Positions 6,566-8,347 of a stretch of DNA of 8,347 nt are shown one piece after another (position 1 is the stretch's first letter; each line of letters opens with the position of its first letter). The DNA lies in contig JBFWOF010000097.1 in NCBI GenBank assembly GCA_050250665.1, forward strand, positions 1 to 8,347, written 5' to 3'. Under the pieces are notes generated by a model that was not told where the DNA came from, did not search any database, and saw nothing but the letters and a program-made list of their open reading frames with translations. The translations under genes were made by a program, and so were the position numbers. Origin of the DNA: JADKFD01 sp050250665. GTDB taxonomy: Bacteria; Pseudomonadota; Gammaproteobacteria; Xanthomonadales; SZUA-5.

Positions 6566-7584
6566 ACTGGGCGCAGGGCTATCTGTACGACGGCATCAGT
6601 TCGGCACAACTGCCGGTGCGTTTCGGCGTGGATGCGCCGGGGCGACTGCTGATCGAACATGCCGAGGGCGTCGAGATCATCGACGATGCCCGATCCGCGC
6701 GCGTCGGCTCACGCGTCGCCAACACCCGCCGCACCATCTGGCTGCTCGATGGTCGCCAGATCCAGAGCGATGACAATGACGCCATCGATGCGATGTTTGC
6801 CAGTCGCGCCGGCTTCGAGGCGCTGGTCCATCTGCTGGAAAACAACTGGCGTATCGCCCTGACCAGTGTCGCGGCATCGCTGATCGCCGCCGTCATGCTG
6901 ATCTGGTACGGCCTGCCCTGGGCCGCCGACCAGGCCGCCTATGCCGTGCCCATGAGCTGGGAACGGGAAGCCGGCAATCAGACCCTGAGCTCGCTGGCCG
7001 GACTGGGCTTTTCGGAATCCGCTTTGCCAGCGGAGCGACAGGATCAGTTGCGGGCACAGTTCGATCGCTTCGTGGCCGAACTGCCCGAGGCCCGCGACTA
7101 CCGGCTGGAGTTCCGCGACTGGATCGGTCCCAACGCCTTCGCCCTGCCCGGCGGCACCGTGGTGTTCACCGACCAGATCATCGAACTGTTCGACGACGAC
7201 GACCAGTTCCTGGCCGTGCTGGCGCATGAAGTCGGCCATCTCGAACATCGCCACGTGCTGCGCACGGTGATGCGCGGCGCCTCGGTGGCGGTACTGACTG
7301 CCGTGATGTTCGGCGATGTCGGCAGCGCCAGCTCGGTGATCATCGCGGTGCCGACCACGCTGGTCTACAGCGCCTATTCGCGCGAGTTCGAACGCGACGC
7401 CGATGCCTATGCCTTTGCCGAACTGAAGCGTCGCGGCAAGAGCCCCAGGGCCTTCGCCGAGGCCCTGCGCAAGCTCGACGCCGCCACCGACGAGACTGAG
7501 GACATCGACAGCAGCGGCTGGTCCTATCTGTCCTCGCACCCCGACACCGCAGAGCGGATCAAGGCAGCGGAACAGGCCCTGTAG
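6562..7584 (+). CDS. Membrane-anchored M48 family zinc metallopeptidase
   Basis: A 340-residue protein. Residues 1-92 form a soluble N-terminal domain beginning VNWAQGYLYDGISSAQLPV, like the domain found ahead of M48 peptidases in YjgN-linked loci (DUF7092-like). One membrane helix lies at about 97-117 (WRIALTSVAASLIAAVMLIWYG). The peptidase domain follows, with zinc ligands H222 and H226 and catalytic E223 in HEVGH, and third ligand E277 with D281 in SREFERDADAYA. NAFALPGG at about 193-200 is the usual M48 strand before the active-site helix. The ending SSHPDTAERI is also typical. With no signal peptide, the likely topology is cytosolic N-terminus and periplasmic catalytic domain, suggesting envelope protein quality control like BepA, LoiP or HtpX; this is inference. 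Start choice: GTG at 6562 overlaps the yjgN stop as GTGA. The frame is open further upstream but only inside yjgN. All catalytic residues are present. Confidence 0.93.
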   Translation: MNWAQGYLYDGISSAQLPVRFGVDAPGRLLIEHAEGVEIIDDARSARVGSRVANTRRTIWLLDGRQIQSDDNDAIDAMFASRAGFEALVHLLENNWRIALTSVAASLIAAVMLIWYGLPWAADQAAYAVPMSWEREAGNQTLSSLAGLGFSESALPAERQDQLRAQFDRFVAELPEARDYRLEFRDWIGPNAFALPGGTVVFTDQIIELFDDDDQFLAVLAHEVGHLEHRHVLRTVMRGASVAVLTAVMFGDVGSASSVIIAVPTTLVYSAYSREFERDADAYAFAELKRRGKSPRAFAEALRKLDAATDETEDIDSSGWSYLSSHPDTAERIKAAEQAL

Positions 7585-7605
7585 GCCGCGCCGAGAACCG
7601 GCCCT

Positions 7606-7885
7606 GTAGGAGCGACCTTGCGTCGCGACCGATCTCCCAACGCGAAAATCCCGCCTGATCGCGGATGCAGGCCAAGAGCATCTCACAGAGTTCGCAGAGG
7701 CAGAGCAGAAAGAACACCGAGAGAAGCCAGCGAAAGTTGCTTTGCTCTTCTCTGCGTGCTCTCTGCTTTCCCTCTGCGTTCTCCGCGCAACGCTTCTTGC
7801 TCGAACTAGCATTGAGGCCGGGCTCTCGCGTCCCCGGTCGCGCCACGAGGGCGCTCCTACGGTGGATCGGGCAAGGTTCGAACCT
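7606..7885. repeat. Long imperfect-palindrome element, tandem copy 1
   Basis: The unit opens with GTAGGAGCGACC (7606) and its 25-nt head (7606-7630) is complementary to 7836-7860 (ending GCGCTCCTAC) with about four mismatches. Inside, 7684-7726 and 7747-7788 are imperfect inverted arms rich in CAGAG/CTCTG words, and AGCGAAAG (7729-7736) faces CTTTGCT (7740-7746) at the centre. The stretch between head and arms (AACGCGAAAATCCCGCCTGATC) also partly matches its partner, so almost all of 7606-7860 is one imperfect palindrome. A 25-bp tail (7861-7885) completes the repeated unit. It begins 21 nt after the M48 stop. Confidence 0.8.
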
Positions 7886-8163
7886 GTGGGAGCGGTTTCA
7901 GCCGCGATCGCTTCCCCAACGCGAAAACCCCGCCTGATCGCGGATGCGGGCCAGGAGCGTCTCACAGAGTTCGCAGAGGCGGAGCAGAAAGACCACCGAG
8001 AGTAGCCAGCGAAAGTTGCTTTGCTCTTCTCTGCGTGCTCTCTGCTTTTCCTCTGCGTTCTCCGCGCAACGCTTCTTGCTCGAACTGGCATTGAGGCCGG
8101 GGTCTAGCGTCGCGGTCGCGCCGCAAGGGCGCTCCTACAGTCGATCGGGCGAGCTTCGAACCG
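7886..8163. repeat. Long imperfect-palindrome element, tandem copy 2
   Basis: A second copy of the 7606-7885 unit in the same orientation and directly adjoining it. The head reads GTGGGAGCGGTTTCAGCC instead of GTAGGAGCG, and the tail half-palindrome is at 8114-8138. By eye the central 200 bp differ at roughly 14 positions, mostly transitions, with two single-base length changes; the heads differ more. Both copies keep the palindrome but share no convincing gene: the same short frame is open in each only because the DNA is alike. Confidence 0.8.
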
Positions 8164-8191
8164 GTGGGAGCGGCTGAATCCGCTCCCACCG
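8162..8191. repeat. REP-like hairpin at the 3' end of the kinase gene
   Basis: CGGTGGGAGCGG (8162-8173) and CCGCTCCCACCG (8180-8191) are perfect 12-nt arms around CTGAAT. The GTGGGAGCGG head is the same as that of tandem copy 2, so this looks like a third, solo REP unit. It starts one base beyond the stop of the minus-strand kinase and may protect that mRNA end; no T run follows in either direction. Confidence 0.6.
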
Positions 8192-8192
8192 C

Positions 8193-8347
8193 TCAGGAGA
8201 AACGCAGCGAGGCGCGGGCGCCGCCTTCGGGGCGGGGCTCCAGTTCGGCGGTCCAGCCGTAAAGCGCGCACAGGCGCATGACGATTGCCAGGCCCAGACC
8301 GGCGCCGCTGGTGCTGCCGGCACAGCTGCCGCGGACCAGGCGATCGA
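8193..8347 (-). CDS. Sensor histidine kinase, C-terminal fragment
   Basis: Only the last 51 codons are in the window; the gene continues past the right edge. The minus-strand frame reads DRLVRGSCAGSTSGAGLGLAIVMRLCALYG and ends GGARASLRFS before the TGA at 8195-8193. GAGLGLAIV is the G2 ATP-lid box of the HATPase_c domain, and the preceding F/L-V-RGS and following LYGW...GGARASL are standard for the C-terminus of membrane sensor kinases of two-component systems. A response-regulator gene would be expected further right. The stimulus cannot be told from this fragment. The gene converges on the yjgN-M48 operon, with the palindromic repeats between them. Confidence 0.88.
   Translation of the reverse strand, partial: DRLVRGSCAGSTSGAGLGLAIVMRLCALYGWTAELEPRPEGGARASLRFS

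Noticed and set aside
7875..7885. GGTTCGAACC resembling a tRNA T-arm
   Set aside because: The flanks do not form a five-pair T stem and no acceptor, D or anticodon arm is nearby; GGTTCGAACC is simply self-complementary.
6709..8091. 460-codon open frame on the minus strand
   Set aside because: It runs antisense through the M48 gene and then through both tandem repeats, and its protein repeats itself only because the DNA does. High GC content keeps the frame open.
7606..8163. Possible CRISPR array
   Set aside because: There are only two long adjoining units of about 280 bp with no short repeat-spacer pattern and no cas gene.
7665..8177. Short plus-strand frames (77-90 codons) with matching products in the two tandem copies
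   Set aside because: The similarity follows from the DNA repeat, the products are Ser/Arg/Leu-rich without a domain, and the sequence is mostly palindrome.

Overview
The window looks like chromosomal DNA of a high-GC gammaproteobacterium. The close match of the first gene to EttA, the TspO/YbjQ/YjgN gene set and the abundant short palindromes with a GTAG foot suggest the Lysobacterales (Xanthomonadales: Xanthomonadaceae or Rhodanobacteraceae). This placement rests on recalled family patterns only; no search was run. There is no rRNA, tRNA, CRISPR array, insertion sequence or phage gene.

Layout. (1) 180-1844, plus strand: ettA, a complete ABC-F translation factor with a GTG start behind a strong Shine-Dalgarno sequence. 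(2) 1845-2026: a reverse-facing terminator-like hairpin and one GTAG-foot palindrome. (3) 2027-2500, plus: a TspO/MBR membrane protein. (4) 2501-3176: about 675 bp with no credible gene, packed with inverted repeats, including a perfect 27-bp hairpin, and two TACAAT boxes. (5) 3177-3822, plus: a small two-helix membrane protein followed by a YbjQ-type (UPF0145) protein. (6) 3906-5377, plus: two adjacent paralogous exported proteins, each apparently holding two TonB_C-like modules. (7) 5477-7584, plus: a multi-spanning DUF898/YjgN membrane protein overlapping by 4 bp a membrane-anchored M48 zinc metallopeptidase. (8) 7585-8192: two tandem copies, by eye about 93% alike in their core, of a roughly 280-bp unit built around a long imperfect palindrome with GTAG-type ends, followed by a REP-like hairpin. 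(9) 8193-8347, minus: the C-terminus of a sensor histidine kinase that faces the plus-strand genes.

How the genes fit together. The protein-coding content is mostly envelope-related: TspO, the small membrane protein, two exported proteins, YjgN and an M48 peptidase. Only ettA and the kinase have clear roles from family knowledge. The YjgN-M48 pair is translationally coupled and probably acts together. The two exported paralogs form a two-gene operon that may or may not extend into yjgN. The least explained parts are the long palindromic tandem element at 7606-8163 and the paired TonB_C-like exported proteins.
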